From Denticeps clupeoides (Eukaryota; Chordata; Actinopteri; Clupeiformes; Denticipitidae): 64,000 nucleotides of DNA. Under the pieces are notes generated by a model. The model did no database searches. It had not been told where the DNA came from and saw only the letters and a program-made list of their open reading frames with translations. The position numbers and the translations under genes are program-made. The stretch covers positions 15,933,239 through 15,997,238 of the forward strand of contig NC_041726.1 of the NCBI RefSeq assembly GCF_900700375.1. Reading direction: 5' to 3'. Numbering within the stretch: the first letter of the stretch is position 1; each line of letters opens with the position of its first letter. Shown piece by piece: positions 37,736 to 52,700 of this stretch.

Positions 37736-40551
37736 CTCGCCGTAGGCTCTTAATGGCGTCCTCCTGTGCTGAGTAGAACTCAGACTTAAAACTTAGGTTC
37801 AGCGAAAGTGGCTTTTCTCGTGGCTACAACAGGACCAAGGCTGAGATAAAGATGAGCAGAGGACACCAAAAAGTGTCTAAATATGTCTCAATTCAGAGAT
37901 CTTGCCTTATTTTAGTCCTTTCTCATTCATAGATATGCAAATGAATGAAAAAGAGAAGCAAGAGAGAATAAGCATGACAGTGAACATAATAAAATACACT
38001 CCAGAAAACAGTGATAGATGTTACAGAAGTCATTATGACTATAATTATCTAGATAATTATGACTAATTTATGTGTTGCATATTTTGCTGTTAACTGATTG
38101 TAATAGGTAATATTTAATGTCTACTTAACATTTAGTTTAATTTTAAAATGCGCTGGGTGTGTATTTGACAGGGTTGAGGGGGCCATGCTTATCCCAAAGA
38201 AAAGGCTGGACGAAGACAGAAAACAAGAGAAGTGAAAGGAAGGAGGGGTGCAGGGCAGGGAGAGCGGGATTAAGCAAGAGAAGCAAGAAGGGGATATTTT
38301 AGGTGGAGGGATTATTTAAAAATCAGGGGAGTTCAGACAGTCGCCAAAATCAGGAACGGGAACGATTAGGTCTGGACGGTGATAAAGCGCTGCGGATCGA
38401 GGGGTGGAGAGATTGCGGAAGAGAAAGAGAAAGGGGAGACAGAGATCAAGGGGAGCCAACATTAATATGCTAATGGCCTGAGTGCACACACAACAGAGCC
38501 ACTGACCAGGCAAATCACCACTGGACACACACTGGAGCTAATCCTCCACTCACCATGCTCACACACACACACACACACACGCACACACACAAACCTGTTA
38601 AAACCTGGCCTACTTTAACTTTTTATTATTCTCACTATGATGCCTGACGTGCAAGTACACACACCATAACTTTCACAAACACTCTGATGACAGAATATAG
38701 CTCCTGGTTGGAAGCTTGTTTGCAGATTAATCCATACTTTAAGACAGTTAGGGATTCGTGGGGTGATTCCTCTTCGCTGCTCCTTGCCTGTCGGTCAGCT
38801 GGGACAATAGTATTTACGGCGGCCATCTGGGACTTTCAGCATGGAGCAAAAACACAGGTCAGAGAGAGCTTCACACTCCGAACTGGCATGCTGTGTTTTA
38901 TATGCGTTTTTATTTTTCAATAAAAGTGAAAATATTGCATAAATAAAATAAAACATTTGGAAAAAATCATGTTTTTCAACCTGTTTTGTTTTAAATCGGC
39001 ATCAAATAAATCATAAGAGTAATATTTTTTCTATGTCTCAATTTATTTTTATTGTTCACATGTAATAGACTCTTTATTCAAACTAAAGGTATACTCAAAT
39101 TTGCTGAAATGATTCTAAATATAAGGTGAAAAGTCAAAAGTACAGGAAGACAGAAGAAATTTTCTGTGTCTGAAGTTTTCTGCCTATTTAATAGAAATTG
39201 AAAACAAGAATTTGTTTAAACATGTATTTAAAATTACATTTTATTGTTCCGAATATTATTTTTCTATGCCCCAAACTAAAAGCTTCAAACATGACTTGTT
39301 CTGTTTCTATATTTACACATACTGCATTTAGCAGAGACTGCTGCCCAGAGCAACATAAGATTCACGTTTATGCTCTTTTTTTGTCATTGCTGTATTTTCC
39401 GAATGTTACATTTTATGCTCCAAATCAAATATTAATCTTTTCAAGAAACTTTGAGCAGAATCATGAACACTATTAAGTCAAGTGTAAAAAAAACTCGTTG
39501 CCTAGCGGATGAACTCCATATGAAAATTCACGAAACGAGCTAATATGATTCATAGAAACCGAAATTTGAAGTGACAAGCGAGCCAGAGACTCCAGTAAAA
39601 TGTGTATGGAATTATAAATTCGCTCCACCAGGGTGCGCCCCACCCACCAGTCGCCCCTTACAAAGGGAGACTGTTGGTGATGACGTGGCCAGGTTCGCTC
39701 AATTTACTCCATGTCAGGGTTTTTTTTTTAACCAATTCACTTGTTCACTTGTTTAGGTTTTAAGTTCTGCTATCTGGTCTTCGTGAAATATTCTAGATGT
39801 CATTAAAATCAAAACAAGTAAACAAGTTACTTATATTAGACCAACAAAAATATTTCAAGATCAAAGATTTTTATTGCCAAATGCAAAGAGCACAGTACGG
39901 CGATTATGCTGCGTGTAAAATGACACACTCACTCACAGAGGGTTTTACCTGAATGCTTCTGTACAATTAACGTGCAACAGTTACATACATACTGCATACA
40001 AAACAGCATATAACGACTAACGACAAGGTGCCATCGAGTAATAACACTGAATATGAAAAATATGTATATATGGAATATATCGAGAGTGCAGAAGCATAGC
40101 ATACAACTGAAACGAACAATTAAGCGGACCCAGTAAATAAATTGCTTGCGTTTGGGCTGCTTTTTTGCCCACACCTGGCAACACCGCGCGGGCGGGGAAA
40201 TCCGCTGGACAAAAAAAAAAAAAAAAAAAACCCGTCAGTTTGCGCCAGTGTTGTGGTGTCGAGATCAACAAAACTGCCAACAAAGGGAGCTAACAATTAG
40301 CATCGAGGCCGGCCGCGGTCCCTCTGCGCGCCGCAGGTGGATGGTGAGGACGCGGCGGGACGCTGTTGACGGGAGGCGGGCCGCCTGTCCTCTCTTCTGC
40401 GCAGGTAGGGCAGCTTCACGGATGCTAGAGAGCGAAGAAAGGCGACCTCCCGCAAACGAAACGAACGCAGTGACGAACTTTAGACTCTTTACACTTCTTT
40501 TTAACGTCTACTCTGACGCTACTCTGTCCCGCAGGACTTTCTCCGGGGAAA

Positions 40552-40897
40552 ATGGCAAACCCTGTCAACATCCAGGCTCCCAGTAAGACTTGGGAGCTCA
40601 GCTTATATGAGCTGCACAGGACACCCCAGGTACAGTAGCACGACGCAGAAACCCTACAAAATACCCACGAGCATAGAGGGCAACACACTCGCCTATGGAC
40701 CAGGAGACCCAGGTCCAAACCCCACTTACTACCATCATGTCCCTGAGCAGGACACTTAACCCTGAGGACTGTCCCTGTAACTACTGACTGTAAGGCAAAT
40801 GTCAAAAATGTAAATGTAATGCACTCACAAGCGTGTATCACATTTGTACATGTCATATTATAACAGTCATTGTAACATTGTATATATATATATATAT

Positions 40898-40962
<65 letters not shown>

Positions 40963-43900
40963 AGCAGTGGTGGTCTAGCGGGTAAGGAAACAGACCAGTA
41001 ATCGAAAGGTTGCCAGTTCAAATCCTGGTCCGCCAAGGTGCCACTGAGGTGCCACTGAGCAAAGCACCGTCCACACACACTGCTTCCCGAGCGTGTCTGG
41101 TTAAAAGCAGAGGACACGTCACTTCACTTTCACTTAATAATCAGATATGTACATTTTTTTTCTTGAACTTGTTAGGAGGCCATCATGGACAGCACAGAGA
41201 TTGCGGTGTCCCCCAGGAGCCTCCACAGCGAGCTCATGTGCCCCATCTGCCTGGACATGCTGAAGAAGACCATGACCACTAAAGAGTGCTTACACCGCTT
41301 CTGCAATGACTGCATCGTCACAGCACTGCGATCGGGGTGAGGGAGTCGCTAGACGCACCGATGGTGCTTCATTAGCTATTGCATTTAGCTAAAGGTCTTT
41401 TCTAAAAGATCTTTTTAGAGGCATCAATGCATGCATGCTTGCTATATCCTTGTCCAATACAGAAAATCAGAAGCAGAAAAGCTGTATTTATCAGGGAGGA
41501 AATTGTGTCTCCAGGCAGGAATGCCTGGAATTTAGGAATGCCTTAACCCCATCAACAAGCGTTCATAATCAAATTAATTCAAATGTACATATATGTGTAC
41601 ATGTGAAGATGTAAAATACAATTTTGATAAAGTAAAACGGGTGCCTTTTCTTTGTCTGGTGAAATCGAATATGCTTATTCTAAGACAACTGTGACATGAT
41701 CATTTCTTGCTCTCAGGAACAAAGAGTGTCCTACATGCAGGAAGAAGCTGGTATCCAAGCGTTCCCTGCGTCAGGACCCCAACTTTGATGCACTCATCTC
41801 CAAGATATATCCCAGCCGGGATGAGTACGAAGCCCACCAGGACCGCGCCCTGGAGCGCTTTAACCGGCTCCACAACCCGCATGCACTTAGCCTCAGCATC
41901 GAGGAGGGAATTCGTCTGCAGGCACGATACCGGTCAGAGGTTTTCTTTTCTAAACACGCATTCACATATCTAGTATACGCATACCATATTTATACCGCAT
42001 GGCCGTGTTCCATTTCAGAGCCCAGCGTGTGCGCAAGACCCAGCAGGAAGAGGGCGATAACACCACCTTCAGCGGCGATGAGGAGAACGGTGACGCGCGG
42101 TCCCACGTCTCGCACGATTCTGCCCCTTCGCACCTGACCTCCTTGCCCACCAGCCACGCCCCCGAAGCGGGACCTAGCCACAGCAAGAGGGCACGTGCCT
42201 CAGATGAGTCCGGCCCCGAGGCGGACGGAGAGGGCCACACCCCTCCTCGAAAGCCCTGCAGAGACGCGCTGACCTCCGAGATAGAGCTGGTGTTCCGCCC
42301 GCATCCCCTGCTGGTGAACACACAGCAGTACAACCAGACCAGGTGCGTTCAGCATTATTTCCTCCTCATCCTGGACCAAGATGGACCAGGTACTGCTGAC
42401 TTGGACATTCACTATATTTAAAGGGCACTAAGTGTAGCTCTATGTGCCAAGTATGGAATTTGTTTGGTGGTATAAGGTTAGGCATCTTCAGAGTTGACAT
42501 AAATAGCACGGTAGGTATTTGCCTTGGTGCAGAATTACAGCCACTTTGAACCAGTCCCACAATAAGATTTCCCCAGGATGCCCCGTTTCTGTGTCTTAGC
42601 CTTAAATGCTAATGAGGAGCAGATAGGCGGGCCTAGGAAGAGGTTGGGGCCATAGCTCCACTTGATGGCTCATAATCTGGTCTAGATGGAGAAGTTCCAG
42701 AAGAAGTTGTAGTTCCGTGACTAAGGCAGGACGTCTCCGAATGGTTAGTTCAATATAGTGTCTGTGTTTAGTACTTTAATTGGTTTGTTTATGCTGTTCC
42801 AGTTATTATTATGTAGTTAACGCTAGAAATTCTCTGGGCGATAATTTATTCACATAACTAATTTGAACTTACACTGGCGAGCAAGCCCCACATTTAGAAT
42901 GTTCATAGTTCCTTCCAAAACATCATTAGAAACAGCATTAGATATGCTGGATTTAGAACTGAATGCTGATAATATGCCCTTTGGCTTGCTTTTTGCATGA
43001 TGGAGCTTTAGATGGCGGATTGCGTTAACTGACAGCCTGTACCTTTGCGGGGCTACTGACGTGTGAAGTGATTGTCATTGTGAAACTGTGCAACCCAGCA
43101 CATGGTGATTTCGGGTCCGCTTCCTTACCCCCTAGGCCACCACAGGAAACTGCAGCCTGAACAGGGTTACATAAACGATCTATGTATTTAGCTAGATGAA
43201 TAACTTGTGTTTTTTCTTAGTAAGCAAAACGGCTTAGTCTCACTTAATTTGATTTGGATAATCCCAAAAATTAAGACATGATCATTGCTCAGACACATTT
43301 TCTCCACCCAGGTACGTCAAAACCACAGCCAATGCCACGGTTGACCACCTGTCAAAGTACCTGGCATTACGGATCGCCCTGGAGGAGAGACAGAACGCAG
43401 GCAGGCAGACAGACGGAGAGGCGGAGGACGCGAGTCGAGCAGACCTGCGGGATGTCAGCGAGAAGCAGTACACCATCTATATCACCACGACCGGCGGCCA
43501 GTTCTCTGTGAGCACAACCGTCTTGGTTTAATGCATGTGTTGTCCTATACATTAGGGGTTAAAAACTCAGCCCTGCACAAGTTAGATTAGGGACAAGGGC
43601 ACAGGAAACTAAAGAAATGCAACTACAATCTTGGGAGAACTGAAAACAGCACCCTGGATTGAAACATTTGACATAAGTGATTGGCCCTTGAAGAAATGTG
43701 GTGTCTGCATTTAACCCTGTGTCACGTTTAACGTCCGCGAAAGGTGATTGGGGAGCACTGTGAGGGAATTGAACCCTTCAGTTACAAGACCACAGTAACT
43801 GAAAATTGTACTTATGGCCAGGAGAGGCTTAGATCCTCATTTTAAGTCATTAAAAAATAATCACCTGATGAATTTTTTTTTTTTTAAGACTCTGAATGGC

Positions 43901-44023
43901 TCCTTGACCCTTGAACTGGTGAATGAGAAGTACTGGAAGGTGAGTAAACCACTGGAGCTGTACTACGCTCCCACCAAAGAACAGCAGCAGTCAGCTCCAC
44001 AGTCATCTTCATCTCAGCAGTGA
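40552..44023 (+). CDS. ring1: E3 ubiquitin ligase RING1, Polycomb PRC1
   Basis: RING1 is the catalytic RING subunit of PRC1 and mono-ubiquitinates histone H2A for gene silencing. Coding exons are 40552-40629, 41176-41336, 41717-41932, 42019-42342, 43312-43507 and 43889-44023, giving about 369 residues. A non-coding exon ends at 40404 (GCGCAG|GTAGGG), with the acceptor CCCGCAG before the ATG exon. The start [20 protein letters not shown] matches RING1/RNF2. The C3HC4 RING finger runs from [20 protein letters not shown] through CPTCRKKL. The middle is variable and acidic/Ser-rich. The C-terminal RAWUL/CBX-binding domain begins near [13 protein letters not shown] and includes [20 protein letters not shown] and [20 protein letters not shown]. 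The Gln/Ser-rich tail ([14 protein letters not shown]) is longer than in mammals. The choice of ring1 over rnf2 rests on the middle region and synteny. Confidence 0.95.
40677..40822 (+). mobile_element. SINE A, partial
   Basis: The order is 'caacacactcgcctatgg', 'aggtccaaaccccacttactacc', 'ctgagcaggacacttaaccc' and the TGTAAATGTAAT tail. The first bases of the head are missing. It lies in ring1 intron 2. Confidence 0.85.
40878..40960. repeat. compound (TA)n(GT)n microsatellite
   Basis: A short TA run is followed by about 30 GT dinucleotides. It directly abuts the head of the SINE B at 40961. Confidence 0.95.
40961..41135 (+). mobile_element. SINE B, near full length
   Basis: The head GGAGCAGTGGTGGTCTAGCG, the B-box-like 'ggttgccagttcaaatcc', a duplicated 'aggtgccactga' and the tail 'cacttcactttcactt' are all present. 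It ends about 40 nt before the ring1 exon at 41176. Confidence 0.9.
42419..42740 (-). mobile_element. TIR element, family 'AAAGGTCCC', decayed copy
   Basis: The plus strand reads 'ggtgcagaattacagccactttgaaccagtc', the complement of the right part of the 11390-12068 copy. The left terminal repeat is reduced to TTTAAAGGGCAC. The right limit is uncertain. It lies in ring1 intron 5. Confidence 0.55.
43063..43144 (-). mobile_element. SINE B, internally deleted
   Basis: The tail GTGAAGTGATTGTCATTGTG is joined to head sequence ('gggtccgcttccttaccccctaggccaccac' on plus). The middle is missing. It lies in ring1 intron 5. Confidence 0.8.
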
Positions 44024-44592
44024 AAGAGGAAGAATGGAAGAGGAGAGGATCAAGTCTCAATCGCTCTTGCCAGAAGAGCAAATATTCAGGATATGGAGTC
44101 TAAAACACAGCTTTAGGTGCCAGCCGTACTGCATATACGCCACTTACGAGGGCTCAAGAACAGAACTAAAAGACACTATTACTGCCCTCCCTGCAACTTC
44201 ACAATATCACGAATGTCAAACATTCATTTTTTGGTTCAGAATAAAAAACTACTGGATGCTCCACCCCTCTGAAGACTAAAATGTAATTTCAGGTGGGTTT
44301 CCTTTGTAATTCAGTACATTTTACACTCTAAATGCACACCTTAAAGCATCTCACTATTGCTTGCTCTTACATCTACATACGTTCTGCTTCTTCAAAAGAC
44401 TGTTCAGCATTTCTTAAAAAAAAAAAAAAATGTACAATATAGTGTTTTGGAAGAGACCAAAATAAATTTCCAGGGTACAGACTGCTAAACCGAACATCTA
44501 ATATTTAAAACAGAGGAAAGGAGAAGAAAAAAAGAAAACCCCACACAAAGGATTACTTTAAATGACATCTTTATTGGCGTGGAAAGATATAT

Positions 44593-46430
<1,838 letters not shown>

Positions 46431-46728
46431 CTTGGAAGCGGGTTCCGTCGGAAAAGGAAGCGCCTGCGCTCTCGCGAGACTTTAAGCGTGGGTTCGAGAA
46501 GTCGGACGGGCGAGATGTCCGTCGCCTAATGTTGCTCGTGTAGCTACTAGTCAGGTGTAGGTGAAATGGCGCAATATATTCAAAACTCGTCTTGACATTT
46601 TATTTTATTATAAATATTATATTTTTGTGTTTTAGTTTGTGAAAATATTATTTTATTGGTTTGACAAATAGGTCATCTGGCCTGTTTTGTTTTGAGTTAG
46701 TAAACAGGTCGACAACACGGAATCAGGT
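46431..46728. promoter_or_regulatory. divergent rps18/vps52 promoter
   Basis: Only about 300 bp separate the two start codons. The rps18 side has the TOP-like tract and the palindrome TCTCGCGAGA (46470-46479). No TATA box was found at either side. Shared regulation is an inference from spacing. Confidence 0.7.
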
Positions 46729-49700
46729 ATGGCGGAGGTTGTGGTCATCTCAGCCGGCTCTAGTGCGGCAATGGTCGGCGGTTCAGCGGCGGGTTCGGTG
46801 GCATGTGCACAAGACAAGGTAAACATATTTCTGCAAGTCGAACAGAACCCTCGTTAACAGAACCGCGCGGGTCGCACAGCGATGCTAAAGCTAGCATGGA
46901 ACACGCATTAGTCACTGTGTTCCGTGCGCCGAGAGAACTAGTAGAATTATTATTTCCGTAATTATTTTAGTTGTCTGCAGTTGCGATGAAAACGTTGAAT
47001 AAACGAAAAATCTCCGTTGTGGCTGTGACTATTATTAGTTATGCATCAGATATGTTGACATGATATTCAGACGATATACAATTAAATTTAATACGCAGTT
47101 GGTGTGACCTGTTTTTACACACATTAAACATCTAAATAATATTTATAATAGTGTATGGAAGGCCACTGTTTTTGCGAGCCATCTGTTCCCCTTTTTAAAT
47201 CTAGAATCATAAAAGGAATGCTGTTGAAGGTCCAAAGTCTTGCTAAGAGACAAATGCTAAATTGTAAAAAAAAAAACACTTATTATGTGAAGAATAATGA
47301 TTGAACTGTTGTCTAATTCCAAAATCTAGGTGTTTTTAATGTTTTGTGTGATTTTGGCAATTGATTCTGTTGAACATGCCAGATGAAGCCTGATTCAGAT
47401 GTGGTCTCTCCTATCAACCTGGGCGACCTGGACTTGACCACTGATGAATTCATCCTGGATGAGGTGGACCGTAAGTTCAGCAGCATGATATTATAGCTGC
47501 ATATGTTCTCTTTTTTTTTTTTTTTGTTTCTTACGTGCCTACCTTTCACCTTTTAGTGCACATTCAGGCAAACCTTGAGGACGATTTGGTAAAGGAAGCA
47601 CTGAAAATGGTAAATGTTTTTTTTATTTAACATGATATTTAATTAATTTGTATATACAACATGTTTTAATCCTTAAAATGAAAAAACATTTCCCTGCAGG
47701 GTGTTGATCTTAGACAATACTCAAAGCAAGTGGAAGGAGAGCTTCAGCGTATTGAACAAGCCTCAATCAAAGACTGTATCCTCACCATAATATTTTGCAC
47801 TTATTTTTTATTGTTTATATACAAAGTCAAGTAGTAGTCTCAAATTGATTGAATTAAATAATAAATTGTATGATTCTGCTACATTCAACAAGATAACATA
47901 TCAGTTCAAGACCCTTGATTACAGGCTTTCAGATATTAAAGAGAGTCAGAATATTGCATCTCTGCATAACCAAATTACTGCCTGTGACTCTATACTGGAG
48001 GTAAATGGAAGACTCTTCTAAATGTGCTATGTTTCCTGAGTGTACTGTATTTATCAGTTCTTTTTTTATTTGTTCATTTATTCAGCGCATGGAGGGGATG
48101 TTAAGCGGCTTTCAGAGTGACCTGTCGTCCATCAGCAGTGAGATCCAGACCCTACAGCAGCAGTCCGTCAGCATGAACATGCGGCTGAAGAACAGGCAGG
48201 CTGTGCGCAGTCAGTTGAGCCAACTCGTAGATGAGCTGGTGGTGCCCAAAACTATGATCTTGTGAGTCCAGAGTAAAGATTTAAGAAAATATGGTTCAGG
48301 ATAATAAATGACACCTTTTGTGCTCTTTGTCCATATTTGTGTTCTGTAGAGTAATCTTGGAAAGCCCTGTAACGGAACAGGAGTTTCTGGAACAGCTGCA
48401 TGAGCTGAACAAGAAGATCAACTTTGCTAAGGAGCTCAGTTTCAGAGAGACTCTAGCCTGCTCAGACATCCAGGACAATGTGGATAGACTAAAAATCAAG
48501 GTATTTTTGATTTGTGTTAAAGCAAGAGACATAAATGGAAGGATGTCAGATGTAACTGATCAGATTTTGTGTTTGCTTTAACAGGCTGTTACAAAGATTC
48601 GGGAGTTCATAGTACAGAAGATCTACTCATTTAGAAAGCCCATGACCAACTACCAAATCCCTCAGAACACCCTCCTCAAATACAGGTAGTGAAAATTACT
48701 AATACGTCATCATGCACTCATGTACTCAATTCCTCATTATGTCCTTATGTTCAGGTTCTTCTACCAGTTTCTCCTGGCCAACGAGAGGACCGTTGCCAAG
48801 GAGCTCAGGGATGAGTATGTGGACACCATGAGCAAGATCTACTACAGCTACTTCAAGTCCTACAGCGGACGACTTCTCAAAGTCCAGGTGCGTAAATTTG
48901 CATGTACTCCGCAATTATTCTGTGGGAGGTGTAAAAATTCCATTACACTCAACTGTAAATAATGATCAGTGTACAACTGGGAATCATAGAGAATCATCAC
49001 TGTTGTGTGGTAAATATTCAGAAGGTTCAAATCCCGATCCCCACACACTGCTCCCTGGGCGCCTGTCACCCACTGCTCACTAAGGGTGATGGTTTAAAAG
49101 CAGAGCACACATTTCGTTGTGTGCACCGTGTGCTGTGCTGTGCATCACAATGACAATCACTTCACTTTGACTTTCATACTACCATGTGTCCAGTGTGTAC
49201 ATGTTCTGCAGATGCTCATTGTGAAACACATTTTTGAGTACAGATTATTTGGAACATTCATAGAACATTGAAACAAACTGTTGTTTGCTATGGACAGTAC
49301 GAAGATGTGGCAGATAAGGACGATCTGATGGGAGTAGAGGACACAGCCAAGAAAGATATCCTTTCATAGCAGGGACGAGACAGACTCCCATATGCTGTTT
49401 TTTATGAGCACAGCAAGATTGTTTAATTTCATAAAATCATTTTGAACACTCACTTGGAAGCCACCAGTCCTTCACTCCTCATCAGGCTTCTTCTCCAAGC
49501 CCTCCCTGAAGAGCAGGAACACAATTTTTACCCTCGGTCAGCGGGGGGCCGTGTTGAGTCCTGCTGAACTGGAGGGTCCCATCCTTGTCCCACACACAGC
49601 TCAAAGAGGGGACAACAGGGTAAATTATCATTCTTACTACACTATATTAGCTTAGTAAAACTCATTATAGATATTACTAATCTTATTACACAAAGTAATA

Positions 49701-52700
49701 AATCATTATTTTAATATATTTTGCTTGTCCTTGTTCCCCTACGTGTGGCAGTACCCATACGAGACACTATTTCGCAGCCAGCACTACGCTCTGCTGGATA
49801 ATGGCTGTCGTGAGTACCTGTTCCTGTCTGACTTCTTCATGGTGGCTGGAAACTCAGCACTGGACCTGTTCAACAGCATCATGGGAAAAACCCTCGGCAT
49901 GTTCCTGGTACGTTCTCTGCCCTGGCTCTGTGGAAATATTATCTCAGCGGTGCTGAACTGGCTGACAGAGTATCTCCTGAAACTCGGTGGGTGGGTGAGA
50001 CGTCTGCACTGTTTTTGTGTCCACAGAAGAACATGTCTACCTACTTGTCTGACTGTTATGACAGCATCGCCGTCTTCCTCTGCATTCACGTCATCCTCCG
50101 CTTCAAAGCCATCACGGCAAAGAGGAACATTCCAGCCCTGGACAAGTCAGCGTCATTTCACTGTCACTCGTATTTCACGAATTGTCTGCTTGCTTTTTTC
50201 AATAAGTAAATTTTTATTCCTACATGTACAAAGCACCTCACATTAGAACCGTGCTCAAGGTTCCTGGTGAGCGAGGCAGCAGTGGCGAGGAAAATTTCCT
50301 TGAACAGAAAAATAGGAAGAGTCCTTGACAGGAACCACAGATCATAAAGGGGAAACAATCCTCCGCTGGTCAGCACTGGATTAGTCATGGTTGTTGATGC
50401 CACAGTCCTAGTGAAGTGTGGGTTATATCCAGGAATTGCCGGCATAGTGAGAAAATAGCAGTCCAGGCGCATATGTTGCAGAAGTCTGGGTGGTAGTATC
50501 TTAGAGCGTAATACGCTTGTGCATTAACCAGAAGACCCAGGTTCAAACCCCACTTACTACCATTGTGTCCCTGAGCAAGACACTTAACCCTGAGCTGCTC
50601 CAGTGGGGGACTGTCCCTGTAACTACTGATTGTAAGTTCGCTCTGGATAAAGGATGTCTGATAAATGTCATAAATGAACTCCACTGACATGGTAAATTAA
50701 GAGTTTTAAGCAGGGAAATTCTTGGAGGCCTTTAGTGTTTGTGTCACCATCCACAATACAACAGAAGAAATATGTGTTTTTGTGCAGGTACTGGGAGGCA
50801 GTCCTAGAGCTACTGTGGCCCAGATTTGAGCTCATTCTGGAGATGAACATTCAGAGCATCCGCAGCACTGACCCTCAGAAACTGGGAGTGCTGGACACCC
50901 GACCGCACTATGTATATAAACTTATTTGCACGTATACTCTGATAGAAATGCAATATAACCTTGATATGTTAGATATGTGCTTGTTTGTCTGTGGATATTC
51001 AGATTACACGTCGGTATGCAGAGTTCTCCTCCACAATCGTGAGCATCAATCAGACATTCCCCAACGAAAGAACCAACACGCTGCTGGGCCAGTTACAGGT
51101 ACGACTAGTTTAAGATGACTCGCGTGTATATACAGTATCGAACACACGTGAGTACACCCCTCTCATTTTTGTTAATATCTTTTTCTGGGACAACACTGAA
51201 GATATGAATCAGTGTCCAGCATGTATAAAAGTGTAAATTTTGCAGCACTGCCTTAACTCTCTTGGGCATGGAGTTCACTAGAGCTTCACAGGTTGCCACC
51301 GAATCCACTTCCACTTGTCCATGACGGAGCAGGTTGATGTTAGAGACCCACAGATGTTCAGTAAGGTTTAGATCTGAAGGCATACCAGTCCAGCACCTTT
51401 GCCCTCAGTTTCTTTAGCAAGGCAGTGGTTGTATTTGAGGTGTGTTTGGGGTCGTTATCATGTTGGAATTCTGCATATATATATATATATATATATTTGT
51501 GTGTGTGTGTGTGTGTGTGTGTGTTCTCAGGTTGAAGTGGAAAACTTTGTTCTGAAGATGGCTGCAGAATTTCCTTCCAGGAAAGATCAGCTGATATTTC
51601 TGATCAACAATTATGACATGATGTTGAGTGTTCTCATGGTGAGACATAACTGTTTATGAAATTGGTGATTGGTAATATTTAATTTGACTGTCCATGTTAT
51701 TGTTCTTTACTATTTCAGGAGAGGGCAACAGATGACAGTAAAGAAGTAGAGGGCTTCCAGCAGCTCCTTATGGCCAGAACTCAGGTAAAACCTCGTTGGC
51801 ATCATGTTTATGGAGGACCACCTACTAGAATGTCTTCACTCCAACCGGATCTTATTTATGCTCAGATGTTCTGGTAGGGGTACTCCATGACCAGGATTTT
51901 GTTTCGTAATTATTATTAATGTGACTGATTTACCAGGAGTTCATTGAAGAAATCCTGTCTTCACCATTTGGAGGAATGATTGCTTTTGTGAAGGAGAGTG
52001 AAGCTCTAATGGAGAGAGGGCAGCTGGACAAGCTGAAGAACGATGAAGGTTAGTAGGACACTCAGCTAAACATGACTTATAGCTCTCCTTAATGCTTTAA
52101 AAAATATTTCAAAATAAGGTCCCCTATCTCACTTTGTGAGATGATTTAACAGTAATATGAGTTCCCCAGCCTGTCTGTGGTCCTGCAGTGGCTAGAAGTG
52201 GCGATAGGTGTAAAAAGTACATTGGTCATTCTGCTCGGTGACCGGATGTAAAAATCAGCACAAATGTATTTTTTTTTAGTTTTTAGAAAGAGACTTCAGA
52301 TACAGTATTAGGGGACCACAAAAAAGATATTTATATATATTTAGGTCTTGGGACCTTTTAAAATAGAATATTCTGATCCTTACATGGCTCTCATTTTCAC
52401 TCTGTGTGTCTCAGTGCGGATAACTCAGTTGGTGAGGGGTTTCTCCAGCACTTGGAAGCAGTCCGTTGAGTCTCTGAGTCAGGATGTGATGAGATCCTTC
52501 ACCAACTTTAAAAATGGCACCAGTATCATTCAGGTTAGTTCACTGAACTTGAATGTAGAACCATTTGTAGAATGATTTGCATGTTTTTTACTGTTTGCAG
52601 AACAGTTTACAACCCTACATTTCCCACTATTTCATTTTACTAAACCCATCATCCTGCCAAGGCATTAGAATCTGAATGTCCTGTTTCCCCAGCCCATAAG

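Larger units (their letters stand above)
30200..40250. other. gene-poor stretch between slc39a7 and ring1
   Basis: No protein-coding exon was supported. Contents found are Tc1, SINE and piggyBac relics between 31.0 and 34.1 kb, a U6 pseudogene, X-box-like motifs near 35.45 kb, a G/A-rich and then CpG-bearing tract at 36.3-36.8 kb, a CTCF-like site, and the mir-219 hairpin at 37.65 kb. In mammals HSD17B8 lies in this interval; no short-chain dehydrogenase signature was seen here. From 37.8 to 40.2 kb I see only A+T-rich sequence, a CA repeat at 38561-38590 and a small SINE A remnant near 39326. Confidence 0.6.

Noticed and set aside
37390-37776. 128-codon open frame on plus
   Set aside because: It begins in a GT microsatellite and spans the mir-219 hairpin. 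No domain or splice context.
40146-40586. 146-codon open frame upstream of ring1
   Set aside because: It runs through a CpG-rich non-coding first exon and intron and overlaps the true start in another context. The conserved RING1 start is the ATG at 40552.
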